Shown: positions 61,712 through 64,000 of the stretch, one piece after another
Numbering within the stretch: the stretch's first letter is position 1
Layout: every line of letters begins with the position of its first letter
Assembly (NCBI RefSeq): GCF_001531445.1
Contig: NZ_LQYA01000003.1
Span: forward strand, 54,009-118,008
Reading direction: 5' to 3'
From: Sporosarcina koreensis
GTDB taxonomy: Bacteria > Bacillota > Bacilli > Bacillales_A > Planococcaceae
DNA length: 64,000 nucleotides
Position numbers and translations under genes: made by a program
The notes under the pieces: model-generated
What the model was told of the DNA's origin: nothing
Databases searched by the model: none
What the model saw: only the letters and a program-made list of their open reading frames with translations

Positions 61712-62188
61712 ATGTTCTCCGAAATTCGGAAAGTTACTAATTTAAATAAGGAGGAAATTTTATCATTGCATATCGCAGACGAGCAAGAAGGTTTTATCGA
61801 AACGACATTGCAATGTCTGAAGGAGGCCAAAAACGATCGGCGTTTCGTCCCTGTTGGTTTATATAAGGGAGATATTGCAGTGGGATTTGCAATGTACGGC
61901 GCGTTTAAACAGGATCAAGGAGAACAGCGTGTATGGCTGGATCGGTATTTTATAGATGAGCGCTATCAGCATCGAGGCTTAGGAAAATACTTTCTGCAGC
62001 AGCTCATTTGTTATTTGCAAGCGACATTCCATTGCAACCGCATTTACTTAAGTGTTTTTGATGATAATGAGGTGGCCATTCAGCTTTATAAAAAGTTCGG
62101 GTTTGTTTTCAATGGGGAGATTGATGAGAATGGTGAAATGGTGATGGTCAAGGAGGTGGGAAATGATGACTACAATGAATCTGATTGA
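61712..62188 (+). CDS. GNAT acetyltransferase, BltD (spermine/spermidine)-like
   Basis: 158 residues. The GNAT acetyl-CoA motif is in RYQHRGLGKYFLQQL (~90-104), with the usual beta-bulge WLDRYFIDERY before it and the C-terminal YKKFGFVFNGE. The first residues (ITLNKEEILSLHI-like pattern VTNLNKEEILSL) resemble polyamine acetyltransferases such as BltD. Overlaps the MATE gene by 26 bp. Substrate is inferred from family and context only. Confidence 0.83.
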   Translation: MFSEIRKVTNLNKEEILSLHIADEQEGFIETTLQCLKEAKNDRRFVPVGLYKGDIAVGFAMYGAFKQDQGEQRVWLDRYFIDERYQHRGLGKYFLQQLICYLQATFHCNRIYLSVFDDNEVAIQLYKKFGFVFNGEIDENGEMVMVKEVGNDDYNESD

Positions 62189-63497
62189 AACTAGACCACT
62201 GAAGCCATTGTTCCTATCTTATTTATTTCCCGCTATGATCGGTATGCTGCTCATGTCGGTCAATATTTTAGTGGATGGTATTTTTGTGAGTCATGGCGTT
62301 GGACCGACGGCGCTCGCAGGAGTAAATATTGCAGTTCCGATTTTCTCCATTTTGTTATCGATCTCCCTTTGGATTGGAATGGGTGGTGCTACGCTCTACT
62401 CCATAGCGCTCGGTCGACACAATAAAGAGCGGGCTCATAAGATTTTCACGTTGTCATTCGTAACGATGTTAATAGTGGTTGTCATTCTAATTATCACCTT
62501 GTTACTCAACCTGCAAGACATTGCTTATATTTTTGGGGCGAATGACAGCACCTATCCGTATGTAAAAGAGTATTTATTTATCATCTTGTTGTTTGGCGTC
62601 TTTTATACAATTGAAAACCTGCTTAGTATCTTCATTAGAAATGATGGAAATCCAAAACTTGCGATGGCGGGTTTGATCACCACATCCGTTTTGAATATCG
62701 TGTTGAATTATCTCTTTATCTTCGTGCTTGACTACGGGGTAACAGGTTGCGCATTGGCGACTGTGATTTCCACAATGATAGGAGCTGCTGTGCTTTGCTT
62801 TCATTTCTTCCGGAAGCAGTCTGAGCTGAAGTTTGTCCGGAAGTTTTTTAACTGGTCTGATGTTAAGAGTGTATTTGCAATCGGCCTGCCCAGCTTCATT
62901 GTTGAAGCTTCAGTAGCTGTTATAGTGATTCTGTATAATGTTACGTTTTTATACTATTTGGGAGATAACGGCGTAACAGCCTATGCGATGGTTAACTATA
63001 TTCATACGGTGCTCTTAATGATGTTTTACGGAATCGGCATGGCGCTGCAGCCGATTGTCAGTTATCATTATGGCGCTCGGCTAATGAAGAGAGTGACAGC
63101 GCTGTTGAAAATTGGTATTGTTACCGCACTTGCGTTTGGATTTATCATCGCGGTGGCTGCTATATTATTTCCATCGCAGATGATGGCAGTGTTCGGTGAC
63201 AGCACAATGGATGTTCGCCAAATGGCATCTCAAGGTTTTGTTTATTTCGCGATTGGATATATATTCTTGGGCATTAATATGGTATTTGCGGAGTTCTTTC
63301 AATCGATTGAAAAGACACGCCTTGCAACTTGGATCATGCTACTGCGCAGTATCGTATTATTTGTCCCTGCACTCATCGTGTTGCCGATCATATTCGGAGC
63401 GCAGGCGATTTGGTGGACATTCCCCGTCGCTGAAAGTATTACAGCGTTGCTTATTTTCTATTATGTAAAGAAAAACCCCAAAGTGATTTCTACTTGA
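62163..63497 (+). CDS. MATE-family multidrug efflux transporter
   Basis: 444 residues with twelve hydrophobic segments in two related halves (DGIFVSHGVGPTALAGVNIAVP in the first; GDNGVTAYAMVNYIHTVLLM in the second), as in NorM/MepA-type cation-coupled drug exporters. ATG 62163 or 62166 follows GGAGGTGGG. Translationally coupled to the acetyltransferase and under the MerR-type promoter, so drug or polyamine detoxification by export plus acetylation is likely. Confidence 0.93.
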   Translation: MMTTMNLIETRPLKPLFLSYLFPAMIGMLLMSVNILVDGIFVSHGVGPTALAGVNIAVPIFSILLSISLWIGMGGATLYSIALGRHNKERAHKIFTLSFVTMLIVVVILIITLLLNLQDIAYIFGANDSTYPYVKEYLFIILLFGVFYTIENLLSIFIRNDGNPKLAMAGLITTSVLNIVLNYLFIFVLDYGVTGCALATVISTMIGAAVLCFHFFRKQSELKFVRKFFNWSDVKSVFAIGLPSFIVEASVAVIVILYNVTFLYYLGDNGVTAYAMVNYIHTVLLMMFYGIGMALQPIVSYHYGARLMKRVTALLKIGIVTALAFGFIIAVAAILFPSQMMAVFGDSTMDVRQMASQGFVYFAIGYIFLGINMVFAEFFQSIEKTRLATWIMLLRSIVLFVPALIVLPIIFGAQAIWWTFPVAESITALLIFYYVKKNPKVIST

Positions 63498-63625
63498 TGT
63501 AAAGAAGGAATCATAAGAATCTTATAGTGATCAGGAGACTGCCGCAGTTGAAATGAAAATCAAAGTGCTGGACGACAGGCTTCGCTCATAGATAAGATGG
63601 AAGAAATGTATGAGGAGGATTCGAC

Positions 63626-63922
63626 ATGAAAGAAATGACGACAGTAGAAGTTCAGCAGAAGCTTGATAATGGGGAAACCCTTCATATGATTGATGTAAGG
63701 GAAGATGACGAGGTCGCGGCAGGAATCATTCCAGGTGCGATTCATATTCCATTAGGGGAAGTTCCAGATCGCTTGGAAGAACTCGATAAAGCAACGCCAT
63801 ATGTACTTATTTGCAGGTCAGGCGGTCGTAGTGGGCGTGCGGCAGAATTTTTAGAGGCACAAGGTTATGACGTGACAAATATGGTCGGCGGCATGTTGGA
63901 TTGGCAAGGCAATGTTGAATAA
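63626..63922 (+). CDS. Rhodanese-like sulfurtransferase domain protein
   Basis: 98 residues, single domain. The active-site loop is CRSGGRSGRAAEFL with the catalytic cysteine near residue 71; MIDVREDDEVAAGIIPGAIHIPL is the CH2A-type motif. Small cytoplasmic sulfur carrier or persulfide transferase. GAGGAGG precedes the ATG. Followed by a terminator; not clearly linked to the efflux genes. Confidence 0.93.
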   Translation: MKEMTTVEVQQKLDNGETLHMIDVREDDEVAAGIIPGAIHIPLGEVPDRLEELDKATPYVLICRSGGRSGRAAEFLEAQGYDVTNMVGGMLDWQGNVE

Positions 63923-63936
63923 GCACAGTGAAAAAA

Positions 63937-63961
63937 GGAGCCGGTCTGGCTTCTTTTTTTT
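63937..63961 (+). terminator. Terminator after the rhodanese gene
   Basis: GGAGCC and GGCTTC pair (one G-U) around GGTCT, with A run before and eight T after. Confidence 0.8.
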
Positions 63962-63965
63962 GTTT

Positions 63966-64000
63966 GCGTCTAGACTCCGGTCGCCAGAGGCTCGGGGTCA
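63966..64000. repeat. Start of a Bacillales intergenic repeat, cut by the window end
   Basis: GTCTAGACTCC, GGTCGCCAGAGGCTC and GGGGTCA resemble a GC-rich element (TCTAGCTCCAGCGCC...GGCTCGGG) that I recall as frequent between genes in Bacillus relatives. The match is from memory, and only the first ~35 bp are present. Confidence 0.4.

Overview
The window is a block of low-to-moderate GC Firmicute chromosome, and gene order plus protein sequence place it in Bacillales. The closest impression is a Sporosarcina-like member of the Planococcaceae/Caryophanaceae. That genus call is inference from recalled protein similarity; Bacillales itself is firm. The evidence is the order ctsR-mcsA-mcsB-clpC-radA, ispDF-gltX-cysE-cysS-mrnC-rlmB-rae1-sigH, secE-nusG-rplKAJL-rpoBC, the str, S10, spc and alpha ribosomal clusters, and ecfA1-ecfA2-ecfT-truA-rplM-rpsI. 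The starts of rpoB, rpoC and rpsI are TTG, as I recall for rpoB and rpoC in Bacillus. All but one of the genes are on the + strand, as expected for a block near the origin read in the direction of replication.

Layout: (1) 1-8.7 kb: the end of an unidentified gene, a strikingly regular 20-bp tandem array, the CtsR heat-shock operon with CtsR boxes before both ctsR and clpC, radA, and a PIN-TRAM protein. disA, which follows radA in B. subtilis, is missing. (2) 8.7-16.4 kb: isoprenoid genes ispDF, gltX, a Cys T-box operon (cysE-cysS-mrnC-rlmB-rae1), and sigH. An extra compact structured RNA candidate lies between the cysE promoter and the T-box. (3) 16.4-33.2 kb: rpmG, secE, nusG, rplK/A/J/L, a methyltransferase, rpoB/C, a K-turn binding protein, rpsL/G, fusA, tuf. 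(4) 33.2-48.2 kb: S10-spc-alpha ribosomal superoperon with secY, adk, infA and rpoA. map, expected after adk, is replaced by an unidentified ORF and a palindrome-rich segment. (5) 48.2-52.7 kb: ECF transporter general module, truA, rplM, rpsI. (6) 52.7-64 kb: accessory metabolism. A guanine-type purine riboswitch leads into a nucleoside hydrolase and a nucleoside transporter. A Fur-controlled haem/iron uptake operon (binding lipoprotein, permease, ATPase, HugZ-like protein, DinB-fold protein) follows. Then come a SUFU-domain protein, a divergent MerR/GNAT/MATE efflux cassette, and a rhodanese.

Regulation is unusually readable here. Visible elements include two CtsR operators, a Cys T-box, L10, L13 and candidate L1 leaders, a guanine riboswitch, two Fur boxes, a MerR-type palindrome in a 19-bp promoter spacer, a terminator in the rpoB leader, and a mutually exclusive hairpin pair before the ECF module. 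No tRNA, rRNA, CRISPR array, transposase or phage gene was seen. I found no clear case of a wholly new protein system. The best candidates for undescribed biology are the non-coding elements at 728-887, 11520-11608, 45347-45416 and 48279-48364, and the ORF at 44861-45235.
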